A DNA stretch of 35,171 nucleotides, taken from NCBI GenBank assembly GCA_029225225.1, contig JAQXWB010000001.1, forward strand, positions 1 through 35,171, given 5' to 3'. The position numbers and the translations under genes were made by a program. Of the stretch, positions 22,856 to 30,734 are shown piece after piece (within the stretch, counting starts at the first letter, position 1; every line of letters starts with the position of its first letter). The notes under the pieces are model-generated. The model did not search any database and was not told the origin of the DNA. It saw only the letters and a program-made list of their open reading frames with translations. The stretch comes from Bacillota bacterium. Its GTDB lineage: Bacteria; Bacillota; Clostridia; Oscillospirales; Oscillospiraceae.

Positions 22856-23315
22856 AAAGTGAATAGTGAATAGTGTCGGAGCGCTCCGCGCGGATTAGAA
22901 ACGCGGGCGGATGATATCCGCCCCTACGAGAAAATCGGAGTTCACGCCGTAGGGGCGGCTATCAGCCGCCCGGTGCAGGAACTACCGACTGCATACAAGA
23001 AATCGGCAAGAGATTGCCACGGGCGCAGGCGCCCTCGCAATGACAGATTAGGGCAGCTTTTCCGTGTCATTGCGAGGAGCGAAGCGACGTGGCAATCTTG
23101 TGGGGGCATTTTGGATGCGTACAAAGCTACAGCCTGAGATTGCCACGACCAGTGTGCGCACTGGTCTCGCAATGACAAATTGGGCAGCTTTTCCGTGTCA
23201 TTGCGAGGAGCGAAGCGACGCGGCAATCTTGTGCAGGAAGATCGAAATAGGATTGACAGTAGAAACACGATCACGATTCACCATTCACTCTTCACGATTC
23301 ACTATTCACTGAAAC
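22856..23315. repeat. Intergenic mosaic repeat block between hom and lysC
   Basis: Holds AGTGAATAGTGAATAGTGTC, GGAGCGCTCC, a GGGCGGATGATATCCGCCCC arm (about 22905) and GGGGCGGCTATCAGCCGCCC (about 22953), a unit with GGGCGC/GCGCCC tip (23021-23034), a full palindromic unit from TGTCATTGCGAGGAGCGAAGC (from 23066) to TCTCGCAATGACA (to about 23178), and the left half of another. It ends with CACCATTCACTCTTCACGATT, the complement of the opening minisatellite. No riboswitch or leader gene was recognised before lysC. Confidence 0.85.
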
Positions 23316-23333
23316 ATACAGAAGGAGTTCGGA

Positions 23334-24650
23334 ATGTTAAAGGTTTTGAAATTCGGCGGCACCTCGATGGCGGATGCCGCGCAGTACCACAAGGTGCGGG
23401 ATATCGTGCTTTCCGACCCGACACGGCGCGTCGTCGTTGTGTCCGCGGCAGGAAAACGCTTCTCTGAGGACAACAAGATCACTGATCTGCTGTACCTCTG
23501 CTACGCCCATCTGCAATACGGTGTCTCCTGCGACACGATCTATGCGATGATCCGCGAGCGCTATTGCAGCATACGGGATGAGCTTGGCTTAAAGACTGAC
23601 TTGGAGGGGGAATTTGACGCGCTGCGCGAAAAAATGGAGCACGGCATTTCCCGCGAGGAGCTGGTCTCCCGCGGCGAATATTTCTCCGCTCTGCTGATGG
23701 CGGAATACCTCGGTTTCGAATTCATTGACGCGACGCGTTGGCTGTATTTCCACTATGACGGCACTGTCGATCAGGAGAAGTCCTACGCCGCCCTGCGCGA
23801 GCTGGTGGGCGAGGGCTGCGCCGTGATCCCGGGCTTCTACGGTCTGATGCCCGACGGCAAGATCCGCACCCTCACCCGCGGCGGCTCGGATATCACCGGC
23901 GCTTTGGCCGCAGCGGCGCTCGACGCGGACGTCTATGAAAACTGGACGGATGTATCGGGCATTTTGATGGCGGATCCGCGCATTGTTGACAATCCCAAGC
24001 CCATCGAGCGCGCGACCTATTCCGAGCTGCGCCAGCTCTCCTACAGCGGCGCGCAGGTGCTGCACGAGATGACCGTCTTCCCCGTGCGCGAGAAGAATAT
24101 CCCCTTGAACATCCGCAACACCAACGATCCGTCCCACCCCGGCACCCTCGTCAGCGAGGAATTTGTCGAGCCGCGCAGCAGCCAGCAGCGTTTCATCACG
24201 GGCATTGCGGGCAAGCGCGATTTCTCCGTTGTCACCATCTCCAAAAAGGGCATGGCGGGCGCGGTGGGGACGCTGCGTTCCATCGTAGAGGTGTTTGAAA
24301 ACAATACCGTGCCCATCTGCTACACCCCGACGGGCATTGATGTGCTGTCTCTCGTCGTGCCGACGGAGAAGCTTACGCCGCACCTGTATTCCATCACGGA
24401 CGAGCTGCGTTCGGAGGTACACCCCGACAGCATCAAGGTCTCGGACAATATCGCGATCATCGCGGTCGTCGGCAGAAAGATGGCGTTCCGCGCGGGTACC
24501 TCCGGCAAGATCTTCGCCGCCCTCGGCGCGCAGGGAATCAATATCCGCATGATCTCGCAGGGCCCCGACGAGCTGAACATCCTCGTCGGCGTGGACAACA
24601 AGGACTACGCGGAAACCATCCGCGTGCTGTATAACGCGTTTGTAAAGTAG
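23334..24650 (+). CDS. lysC: Aspartate kinase
   Basis: A 438-residue enzyme that phosphorylates aspartate, the entry step to threonine, methionine, lysine and diaminopimelate. KFGGTSMAD begins at Lys6, SRGEYFSALLMAEYLG matches the catalytic domain, and TRGGSDITGALAAAAL is the second conserved loop. The tail from about residue 285 shows two ACT-like repeats (FSVVTISKKGMAGAVGTL and IAIIAVVGRKMAFRAGTSG), so it is feedback-regulated, by which amino acid cannot be read. GAAGGAG stands 6-7 bases before the ATG. It is a single gene flanked by repeat blocks; it also supplies cell-wall diaminopimelate synthesis, not only threonine. Confidence 0.96.
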   Translation: MLKVLKFGGTSMADAAQYHKVRDIVLSDPTRRVVVVSAAGKRFSEDNKITDLLYLCYAHLQYGVSCDTIYAMIRERYCSIRDELGLKTDLEGEFDALREKMEHGISREELVSRGEYFSALLMAEYLGFEFIDATRWLYFHYDGTVDQEKSYAALRELVGEGCAVIPGFYGLMPDGKIRTLTRGGSDITGALAAAALDADVYENWTDVSGILMADPRIVDNPKPIERATYSELRQLSYSGAQVLHEMTVFPVREKNIPLNIRNTNDPSHPGTLVSEEFVEPRSSQQRFITGIAGKRDFSVVTISKKGMAGAVGTLRSIVEVFENNTVPICYTPTGIDVLSLVVPTEKLTPHLYSITDELRSEVHPDSIKVSDNIAIIAVVGRKMAFRAGTSGKIFAALGAQGINIRMISQGPDELNILVGVDNKDYAETIRVLYNAFVK

Positions 24651-24687
24651 AATCCCCCCCTTCGGAGCCCGTAGCGCGCGGCATCTT

Positions 24688-24947
24688 GGAGGGGGCAGCA
24701 AATAGTGAATAGTGAATAGTGAATAGTGTCGGAGCGCTCCGCGCGGATTTGAAAAGCGGGCGGCTGATAGCCGCCCCGACGAGAAAAATCGGAGTTAACG
24801 CCGTAGGGGCGGCTATCAGCCGCCCGTGTGCAGGAACTGCCGAGTGTGAAAAGAAATTGGCAAGAGATTGCCGCACGCTGTAGCTCTCCACAGACCGCTA
24901 CCTATTCACGATTCACGCTTCACCATTCACTATTCACTGTCCGCAAT
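24688..24947. repeat. Intergenic mosaic repeat block between lysC and asd
   Basis: AATAGTGAATAGTGAATAGTG, GGAGCGCTCC, the inverted GGGCGGCTGATAGCCGCCCC pair (about 24760-24779 and 24807-24826), a truncated AAGAGATTGCCGC end and a closing TTCACGATTCACGCTTCACC tract. No promoter was identified for asd. Confidence 0.85.
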
Positions 24948-24982
24948 CCATAAACTAACCTAACAGAAATGAGGCGTATATC

Positions 24983-25987
24983 ATGAAGCAATACAAACTC
25001 GGTATCCTCGGCGCGACCGGTGCGGTCGGCAGAGAGATGATGAAAATTCTCGCGGAGCGCAGCTTCCCCATCAGTGAACTGCACCTGTTTGCCAGCAAGC
25101 GCAGCGCCGGCAAGGTCGTCGAATGGCAGGGAAGACCCATTGAGGTCGAAGAGGCCTGCCCTGAGGCGTTTGAGGGGCTGGACATCGTCCTCGGCGCGGC
25201 GGAAGCCGACATTGCCAAGGAGATGGCGCCGCATATCGTCAAGGCAGGCGCGGTGTTCGTCGATAACTCCTCCGCCTTCCGTCTTGACCCCGAGGTGCCG
25301 CTGATCGTCCCGGAGATCAACCCCGAGGACGCGAAAAACCATCACGGCATCCTCTCTAACCCCAACTGCTCGACCATCATCACGGTCACGGCGGTCAATG
25401 CGCTCAACGCCATTTCGCCCATCCGCGCGATGACCGCCTCAACCTATCAGGCCGTCTCCGGCGCAGGCGCGGGCGGGCCGTTGGAGCTTGCCGAGGAGGT
25501 CGAAGCCCTGCGCACGGGTAAGCCCGTCGAGCCGAAGGTCTTCACCCATCAGATCGCCTATAACCTCATCCCGCAGATCGGCGGCGAACAGTTCGAGGGC
25601 TACACCAGCGAGGAGATGAAGATGCAGAACGAGGGCAGAAAGATCATGCACCTGCCTGACCTGCGCGTGAGCTGCACCTGCGTCCGCGTTCCCGTCGTGC
25701 GCAGCCACTCCATTTCTGTTTCGCTGCATTTTGACCGCCCGATCTCCGTCAAGGAGGCGCGCGCCGCCATCGCAAAGGCGCCCGGCTGCCGTCTGGTGGA
25801 TAATTTGGCAAGACACGAGTACCCGATGCCCCTCGATACCTCCGATCAGGACATCGTCTTTGTCGGCAGAATTCGTCCCGACCTCACGGACGAGAACGGT
25901 CTGTGCCTCTGGTGCTGCGGCGATCAGGTCCGCAAGGGCGCCGCGACCAACACCGTCCAGATCGCGGAGCTGCTGTTGGAAAAATAA
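24983..25987 (+). CDS. asd: Aspartate-semialdehyde dehydrogenase
   Basis: A 334-residue NADPH enzyme that reduces aspartyl phosphate to the semialdehyde. The nucleotide-binding GATGAVGREM begins at Gly10, VFVDNSSAFR (91-100) binds phosphate, and SNPNCST places the catalytic cysteine at Cys129. VSGAGAGGPLEL and the later HSISVSLHF are in order with the catalytic His. The motif spelling and length fit the Gram-positive Asd class. The upstream site is weak (GAGGCG about 7 bases before the ATG). A strong terminator follows, so it ends the aspartate-pathway region. Confidence 0.96.
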   Translation: MKQYKLGILGATGAVGREMMKILAERSFPISELHLFASKRSAGKVVEWQGRPIEVEEACPEAFEGLDIVLGAAEADIAKEMAPHIVKAGAVFVDNSSAFRLDPEVPLIVPEINPEDAKNHHGILSNPNCSTIITVTAVNALNAISPIRAMTASTYQAVSGAGAGGPLELAEEVEALRTGKPVEPKVFTHQIAYNLIPQIGGEQFEGYTSEEMKMQNEGRKIMHLPDLRVSCTCVRVPVVRSHSISVSLHFDRPISVKEARAAIAKAPGCRLVDNLARHEYPMPLDTSDQDIVFVGRIRPDLTDENGLCLWCCGDQVRKGAATNTVQIAELLLEK

Positions 25988-25996
25988 TTGAACTTT

Positions 25997-26038
25997 AAAA
26001 CGACCTCCGTCCCATTTTTCGGACGGAGGTCGTTTTTT
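25997..26038 (+). terminator. Terminator of asd
   Basis: A 16-base perfect stem, 25997-26012 with 26021-26036 (AAAACGACCTCCGTCC and complement), 8-base loop, six T at 26033-26038. It marks the left edge of the phage-like island. Confidence 0.96.
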
Positions 26039-26059
26039 GCGATAGGGGTGGCGACCTGT

Positions 26060-26342
26060 CTCACTGTAGCAAGCGGCATACCTGACGCGCCTATGGAGGG
26101 GGTTGGTGAATAGAGAATAGTGAATAGAGAATAGTGAATAGCGTCGGAGCGCTCCGCGCGGATTCCAAACGCGGGCGGCTATCAGCCGCCGGGTGCAGGA
26201 ACTGCCGACTGCGTACAAACCAACAGCCGGAGATTGCCACGTCGCTGCGCTCCTCGCAATGACAAAGAGGGTAGCCAATCTGCATTTTTTAAATCGTGCG
26301 GAGCACACAACAGTCATTCACCATTCACTGTTCACTGAATCT
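26060..26342. repeat. Intergenic mosaic repeat block at the left edge of the phage-like island
   Basis: The GGCATACCTGACGCGCC module, AGAATAGTGAATAGAGAATA, GGAGCGCTCC, a GGGCGGCTATCAGCCGCCGG arm, a palindromic-unit right half with GTCGCTGCGCTCCTC tip (about 26240-26254), GCGGAGCACACAACAGTCA and CATTCACCATTCACTGTTCA. No attachment site could be recognised in it. Confidence 0.8.
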
Positions 26343-26369
26343 CCAAGACAAGGAGCCTTCCCCCATGCC

Positions 26370-26795
26370 TCAGAAATACAGCTCCGCGGCGACGTTGCCG
26401 TGGGTGTAGAGGCAGACCGCTTTGCGCATGAAGTCCTCCGTCACGCCGAAATGCTCGGCAAGCTCCCACAGCTCCGTGTGCCCTTCGGCGACGGCGTTGT
26501 CAAGGTCGTCCTCCGTGATGAGCTTGCGGATCGCCCATTTATCGGCGCGGTTTTCATGGCGCTGCCGCGAATCGACCTTCGTATAGCGGCTGTAAAAGCT
26601 GCCCGTCTCGCAATGCCCGATCTCATGGCTGAGCTGCGTCCGCTCCTGCGCCTCGGTCATGCTCCGACGGTCGATGCCGATGACGCATGAGCCGTCCTCC
26701 AACAGCACGGACAGGCTGCTCATATGCACCATATTTCGCTGATATACGCTATGCCCGCGCCGACGCGCATAGGCGTAGAGAGCTGCAACTGTCAA
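26370..26795 (-). CDS. ImmA/IrrE family metallopeptidase
   Basis: A 141-residue zinc protease of the family that cleaves or relieves phage-type XRE repressors (ImmA of ICEBs1 is the model). The zinc motif HEIGH is at residues 57-61, with the third ligand probably Glu81 in ENRADKWA. The start is read as TTG overlapping the repressor stop by four bases, with AAAGGA about 12 bases upstream; the next Met is 22 codons in and would remove the N-terminal helix. It forms a two-gene operon with the XRE gene at 27151, transcribed leftward. Such pairs respond to DNA damage or cell density in mobile elements; the trigger here is unknown. Confidence 0.88.
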   Translation of the reverse strand: MTVAALYAYARRRGHSVYQRNMVHMSSLSVLLEDGSCVIGIDRRSMTEAQERTQLSHEIGHCETGSFYSRYTKVDSRQRHENRADKWAIRKLITEDDLDNAVAEGHTELWELAEHFGVTEDFMRKAVCLYTHGNVAAELYF

Positions 26796-27151
26796 TTTGA
26801 TCGCTTTTCCTTTCGCTCCTTTGCGAATCGGGCGAACGCCTTGACCTCCTCGTAAAGCTCGTCGTCGATCGCAGCGTCGCCGAATAACGCAAATTTGATA
26901 TCTTCCTCGTTGACCTTACGCTCGCCCTCCGGGACGGGCGCTTTTTTTTCGTCCGGCGCGCCGAGAATCTCCAATACGCTCACGCCGAAAAATTCCGCGA
27001 GCTTCAGAAGCGTCTCATAGTCCGGCTTGCGCCTGCCGACCTCGTAATGACTGTACGCCTGCCGCGAAATGCCGAGATAGTCCGCTGCCGCCTGCTGCGA
27101 TACGCCTGCTTTTGTTCGTATCTGTTGAAGGTTTGTTGCTACCTCACCCAT
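26792..27151 (-). CDS. XRE-family transcriptional repressor of the phage-like element
   Basis: A 119-residue protein with a Cro/CI-type helix-turn-helix in residues 7-62 (LQQIRTKAGVSQQAAADYLG, then SRQAYSHYEVGRRKPDYETL). An acidic linker and a short C-terminal helix region follow, without a peptidase domain, so it would not cleave itself and depends on ImmA. I chose ATG at 27151 because GGGTGA lies about 6 bases upstream; a GTG three codons earlier is possible. It is divergent from the rightward phage genes. Three similar 13-base sites in the upstream region fit its operators, one in the spacer of its own promoter, so it should repress itself and the rightward promoter. Confidence 0.92.
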   Translation of the reverse strand: MGEVATNLQQIRTKAGVSQQAAADYLGISRQAYSHYEVGRRKPDYETLLKLAEFFGVSVLEILGAPDEKKAPVPEGERKVNEEDIKFALFGDAAIDDELYEEVKAFARFAKERKEKRSN

Positions 27152-27168
27152 TGTTATCACCCGTGCTT

Positions 27169-27197
27169 AGTGTAGCAACAAACTGTTGCGCTGTCAA
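27169..27197 (-). promoter_or_regulatory. Leftward promoter of the repressor operon
   Basis: On the minus strand TTGACA (27192-27197), 17-base spacer, TACACT (27169-27174). The spacer is nearly filled by the palindrome GCAACAAACTGTTGC (27175-27189), the presumed operator O1. Confidence 0.85.
27175..27189. promoter_or_regulatory. Operator O1 for the XRE repressor
   Basis: GCAACA-AAC-TGTTGC is a perfect 6-3-6 palindrome in the spacer of the leftward promoter. The same core recurs with one change at 27249-27261. Assignment to the repressor is inferred from placement. Confidence 0.65.
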
Positions 27198-27208
27198 GGG
27201 GGTAATGT

Positions 27209-27238
27209 TGCACAAATTTCAAAAATGAAAATTGTGCA
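27209..27238. promoter_or_regulatory. 30-base dyad between the divergent promoters
   Basis: TGCACAA-A-TTTCA (27209-27221), four A, TGAAA-A-TTGTGCA (27226-27238): complementary except for one A-A mismatch per arm. It lies midway between the two -35 boxes and overlaps neither. It could bind a second regulator such as a Cro-like protein or a host factor. Confidence 0.55.
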
Positions 27239-27247
27239 GGATTTTGC

Positions 27248-27282
27248 GCTACAAACTGTTGACAAAGCGCTACAGATTGTTT
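27248..27282. promoter_or_regulatory. Operators O2 and O3 for the XRE repressor
   Basis: GCTACAAACTGTTG (27248-27261) differs from the O1 core at one base and overlaps the -35 box of the rightward promoter. GCTACAGATTGTTT (27269-27282) is a weaker copy inside its spacer, touching the -10. Order of strength O1/O2 above O3 is suggested by symmetry only. Confidence 0.6.
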
Positions 27283-27287
27283 ATACT
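27259..27287 (+). promoter_or_regulatory. Rightward promoter of the phage-like element
   Basis: TTGACA (27259-27264), 17-base spacer, TATACT (27282-27287): consensus quality. The first gene to the right starts 478 bases further, after a long leader with repeats. Confidence 0.85.
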
Positions 27288-27399
27288 GAGGCTACGCTTT
27301 GTAGCGGATGTGCAAGAGGCAAGGGGGACTCCCTGTGTGGACAGTAATACTATAACATGAAACCTGTCCAAAAAATCGGACTGTAAAAGATTTTTTAGG

Positions 27400-27724
27400 C
27401 TAAGAGCGAAGGACTTTGAGTGAATGACTGTGGTGTGCTTCGCAAAGTTTTTGATTCGTGGCGGGTTCCCTTCCCCTGTCATTGCGAGGAGCGCAGCGAC
27501 GCGGCAATCTTGTGCAGGAATTACGAGTGCGTACAAAGCTACAGTCTGAGATTGCCACGACCAGTGTGCGCACTGGTCTCGCAATGACAAATTAGGGCAG
27601 CCTTTCCGTGTCATTGCGAGGAGCGCAGCGACGTGGCAATCTTGTGCAGGAACTACGAGTGCGTACAAAGCTACAGCCTGAGATTGCCACGACCAGTGTG
27701 CGCACTGGTCTCGCAATGACAAAA
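27400..27724. repeat. Repeat block with two tandem palindromic units
   Basis: After AGGCTAAGAGCGAAGGACTTT and a TGTGCTTCGCAAAG segment come two near-identical palindromic units, from GTCATTGCGAGGAGCGCAGCG (27479) to TCTCGCAATGACA (about 27590), and again from about 27610 to 27721. Both carry the GACCAGTGTGCGCACTGGTC tip. It sits in the leader between the rightward promoter and the YqaJ gene. Confidence 0.88.
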
Positions 27725-27765
27725 TGGGCGGCAATTTCATTAGGAATGAAAGGAGAGTTTTGGAA

Positions 27766-28719
27766 ATGAAGAAACAGGAGCTAATCCGCGTCTCTACGAA
27801 GGGGATGGCGCGGGAAGCGTGGCTGGAGGCGCGGCGGGGGTCGCTGGGCGGTTCGGACGCGGCTGCCGTATTGGGGCTGAATCCCTACGCCTCGCCCTAC
27901 AGCGTCTGGGCAGAGAAGACCGGGCGTGTACCGGACAGGCCCGACAATGAGGCGATGCGCTTGGGGCGCGACTTGGAGGACTATGTCGCCGTCCGCTGGC
28001 AGGAGATGACGGGCAAGAAGGCCCGCCGTGTTCACGCGATGCTGTACAATCCCGCGATCCCCTTCGCCCATGCGAACATCGACCGACGGGTCGTGGGCGA
28101 GAACGCGGGGCTGGAATGCAAGACCACCTCGGTGCTGAATCTGAAGCAATTCAAGGGCGGGGAGTATCCCGACAGCTACTATGCCCAGTGCCTGCATTAC
28201 ATGGCGGTCACGGGTGCGGCGCGGTGGTATTTGGCGGTGCTGGTCATGAACAAGGGGTTGTTTTGCTTCACCGTCGAGCGCGACGAGGCGGAGATTTCGG
28301 CGCTTTTACGGCAGGAGGAGGCATTTTGGCGGCTTGTGGAAAGCGACACGCCGCCGAAGCTCGACGGTGCGCCCGCGACGGAGGAGGCGCTGCGGGGCAT
28401 GTATTCCGGCGGCGGCGCTGCCATCGAGCTGACGGGGCAGGAGGCGCTGTTTGAGCGCTATGCCGCATTGACCGCGAAAAAGGGCGACACCGAAGCCGAG
28501 CTTGCGCAGCTCAAGCAGGTGCTGATGGAGAAAATGGGCAACGCCGAGGGCGCGACCTGCGGGGATTGGAGCGTGAGCTGGAAGACGCAGACCCGTCGCT
28601 CGCTGGATGTGGAGGCGCTGCAAAGGGTGTTTCCGGAGCTTGCGCCGTTCTACCGCAGCACGGAGAGCCGCGTCCTGCGCATTGCAAAAAAATCGAAACG
28701 GGAGGCGAAACCCCAATGA
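27766..28719 (+). CDS. YqaJ-type viral recombinase nuclease
   Basis: A 317-residue PD-(D/E)XK nuclease related to lambda exonuclease, which resects DNA ends for phage recombination. EARRGSLGGSDAAAVLGLNP (21-40) is the family opening, Asp106 in AHANIDRRV and ECK (117-119) form the metal site, and Gln141 in YYAQCLHYM is the last conserved catalytic residue. The C-terminal 100 residues (an acidic helical stretch plus WSVSWKTQTRRSLD) are typical of the Clostridia phage form. AGGAG stands about 10 bases before the ATG. It overlaps the next gene by four bases. A RecT-like annealing partner, usual beside YqaJ, is not seen. Confidence 0.92.
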   Translation: MKKQELIRVSTKGMAREAWLEARRGSLGGSDAAAVLGLNPYASPYSVWAEKTGRVPDRPDNEAMRLGRDLEDYVAVRWQEMTGKKARRVHAMLYNPAIPFAHANIDRRVVGENAGLECKTTSVLNLKQFKGGEYPDSYYAQCLHYMAVTGAARWYLAVLVMNKGLFCFTVERDEAEISALLRQEEAFWRLVESDTPPKLDGAPATEEALRGMYSGGGAAIELTGQEALFERYAALTAKKGDTEAELAQLKQVLMEKMGNAEGATCGDWSVSWKTQTRRSLDVEALQRVFPELAPFYRSTESRVLRIAKKSKREAKPQ

Positions 28720-29507
28720 CAGAGGAAGGCTTGACGGGAAGGGAGGACGGGCAGCTTTCGTTCGTCCTGTATGACAACTGGCGCGCGCAGCTTCTGCGGC
28801 TCGATCTGACGCAGCGCGGCATTTTGCTGACGAATATCTTCGCGCGCCGTGTGTCGCAGCCGCTTTTGGAGATGGATCCTGTGACGGATATGCTGTTTTC
28901 GATCATCAGCGATCAGCTCGACCGCGACGCGGCGAAGTGGGAGCTGAAGCGGGAGCGCCGGAGAGCGGCGGGTGCGGCAGGCGGCAGGGCAAGCGCAAGG
29001 GCACGACAGGAAGCAAAGCAAACCGATGCTTCCGAAAGGCAAGCAAAGGAAGCTGAAAATGCTACTGTCACTGCAACTGAAACTGTCACTGTCAATGCAA
29101 CCGGGACTGGAAATACCGGCGAAGCCGACGCCGCGCTATACAACCCCGCCGTCGCCGCGGTGATGAGGGTCTATATGCAGAAGGTGAATCCGACGCCGTC
29201 ACGGCTGTGCATGGATCAGCTTGCGGAGTTTGCGCAGACCCTCGGCGCGGAGGCGTGCATCCACGCGATCCAAGTTGCGCTGGACGAAAAGAAGACGGGC
29301 TGGTCGTACATCCGCGGCATCCTGCGGGGCTATCGGGAGGACGGGGTGCGCTGCCTTGCCGACATTCAGGCGCGGGAGGCGGAACGCGACCGCACGAAAC
29401 GGATCAAGAAAAACGGCGGCTTCCAGACCCACGGCGGCCCGCTTTCCGAGCTGGCGCGCAAGGCGGTGCGGCAGGCGCTTGCCGAAGACGAGGAGGGAGA
29501 AGAATGA
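28716..29507 (+). CDS. Phage replication protein with a DnaD-like C-terminal domain
   Basis: A 263-residue protein in two parts. Residues about 8-75 (LSFVLYDNWRAQLLRLDLTQ and after) resemble the DUF6291-like N-terminus seen in phage proteins. A charged, Ala/Thr/Val-rich linker (about 80-137) follows. Residues about 140-215 contain SRLCMDQLAEFAQTLGAEAC and GWSYIRGILRGYREDGVRC, the pattern of the DnaD/DnaB_2 helicase-loading domain; the YIRGIL core is the best clue. GGGAGGCG lies 8-10 bases before the ATG, which overlaps the YqaJ stop. A role in starting phage replication by recruiting the host helicase is likely but rests on the C-terminal motif only. No helicase loader is next to it. Confidence 0.75.
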   Translation: MTEEGLTGREDGQLSFVLYDNWRAQLLRLDLTQRGILLTNIFARRVSQPLLEMDPVTDMLFSIISDQLDRDAAKWELKRERRRAAGAAGGRASARARQEAKQTDASERQAKEAENATVTATETVTVNATGTGNTGEADAALYNPAVAAVMRVYMQKVNPTPSRLCMDQLAEFAQTLGAEACIHAIQVALDEKKTGWSYIRGILRGYREDGVRCLADIQAREAERDRTKRIKKNGGFQTHGGPLSELARKAVRQALAEDEEGEE

Positions 29508-29719
29508 AGCATTGTGTATCGAAGCTGGCGAAATGTCCCTATTACCATCAGCATGAGTCGCTGCGGATCTTCTGCGAGGGTGTCGAGGACGGCACCTCCT
29601 TGCAGCTTGCCTTTGACACCGGCGCGCATCAGCAGTGCTACCGCAAAAGGCTCTGCCACACGATGCACTGGTCGGCGTGCCCCGTGGCGGAGATGCTGAA
29701 CAAGAAGTGGGACTGGTGA
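29504..29719 (+). CDS. Small Cys/His-rich phage protein
   Basis: A 71-residue protein with CPYYHQHE, IFCEG, QQCYRKRLCHTMHWSACP: seven Cys including Cys4, and several His, which suggests a zinc-binding fold. Small proteins of this pattern occur in Clostridia phages between the replication and packaging genes, with no known role. The ATG overlaps the stop of the previous gene by four bases (ATGA) and AGGAGGGAG lies upstream at good spacing, so it is the third member of a coupled chain. Confidence 0.75.
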   Translation: MKHCVSKLAKCPYYHQHESLRIFCEGVEDGTSLQLAFDTGAHQQCYRKRLCHTMHWSACPVAEMLNKKWDW

Positions 29720-29727
29720 AGGGAGGG

Positions 29728-30050
29728 ATTTTAGTGAAGAGAGAAGAGTGAATAGTGAATAGTGTCGGAGCGCTCCGCGCGGATTTGAAAAATGCGTGAA
29801 GGTTTTTCTTAACGTGTCATTGCGAGGCGCTTGCGCCGTGGCAATCTCGTGCAGGAACTGGCGCGTGCGTACAAAGCGACTGCCGGAGATTGCCACGCCT
29901 CGTCCCTCGGCTCGCAATGACAATTAGGGAGGCTTGTATGTGTCAATGAACCTGCTCCCCTTGGCACGCGTCCACTTGACACAAACAGGCGCGTCAGGGA
30001 TGCCGCTTGCTACGGCTTCCCACAGACTGCCACCTGTTCACGATTCACTG
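29728..30050. repeat. Repeat block between replication and packaging genes
   Basis: AGAGTGAATAGTGAATAGTG, GGAGCGCTCC, one palindromic unit from GTCATTGCGAGGCGCTTGCG (from 29816) to GCTCGCAATGACA, with left tip GGCGC-TT-GCGCC (29826-29837) and right tip GCC...GGC, then the CAGGCGCGTCAGGGATGCCG module (about 29987) and TTCACGATTCACTG. Confidence 0.85.
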
Positions 30051-30127
30051 CCACCAAAGGGGGGATCCCGCAAAAGGGTCATTCCCTGTTATGCTTTCGG
30101 TAAACAGCGGAAAGGAGCTTTCGGGCG

Positions 30128-30715
30128 GTGATCGACTGGAATGCAATTAAAACCGAATATATCACGACCGACACCGGCTATCGGAAGCTTGCGGAGAAAT
30201 ACGGCGTTAGCTTCGCGAGCATCAGCCAGCGCGGCAGATTGGAACGGTGGCGGGCGCAGCGGGCGGAGCATCAGGGCAACACCGTGCACAAGGCGCTCGA
30301 CCGCATTTCCGACCGGCAGGCGCTGAAATTCGAGCGCATGGAGGAGCTGACCGACCGCCTGCTCGAGAAGCTGGAGACGGCAATCGAGGAGCTGGACATT
30401 CAGCTCGTGCGGCAGGTGCAGAAGACCAAGGAGATCGAATACGGCGACACCGACAGCGGCAGCAAGCCCGTCAAGGAGGTCGTCCGCGAGGAGGAGCAGG
30501 TGTGCAAGACCGAGACGATCGTTGACCGCAGAGGCCTGAAGCAGCTTGCCTCCGCGCTGCGCGACCTCAAGGAGGTGCAGATGCTCAAGGACGAGCTGGA
30601 CCGTAAGGAGCAGGAGGCGCGTATCGGCAATCTGCAAAAGCAGGCAGACGCCGGAAAGGAGGACAATGCCGTAGAGGTCGTCTTTGGCGGAGACACGGAG
30701 GCGTACAGCGAGTAA
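30128..30715 (+). CDS. Putative phage terminase small subunit
   Basis: A 195-residue protein. Residues about 5-42 form a helix-turn-helix (ATDTGYRKLAEKYG-like, here TTDTGYRKLAEKYGVSFASI) that would bind the packaging site; the rest is a long charged helical stretch (EELTDRLLEKLETAIEELDI, RRGLKQLASALRDLKEVQML) suited to oligomerisation. This layout, and its place just before the large subunit, fit a PBSX/XtmA-like small terminase. The start is GTG with AAAGGAGC about 10 bases upstream. Identification rests on position and fold pattern more than on sequence signatures. Confidence 0.7.
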   Translation: MIDWNAIKTEYITTDTGYRKLAEKYGVSFASISQRGRLERWRAQRAEHQGNTVHKALDRISDRQALKFERMEELTDRLLEKLETAIEELDIQLVRQVQKTKEIEYGDTDSGSKPVKEVVREEEQVCKTETIVDRRGLKQLASALRDLKEVQMLKDELDRKEQEARIGNLQKQADAGKEDNAVEVVFGGDTEAYSE

Positions 30716-30734
30716 GGACAGGGACGGGGAGATT

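Noticed and set aside
22832-23333. Lysine riboswitch or leader peptide upstream of lysC
   Set aside because: The whole gap is accounted for by known repeat modules, and no lysine-aptamer core or tandem threonine/lysine codon leader was found.
27479-27721. Possible CRISPR-like array from regularly spaced repeats
   Set aside because: Only two long, nearly identical units are present with no short direct repeat plus unique spacer pattern, and no cas genes are nearby.
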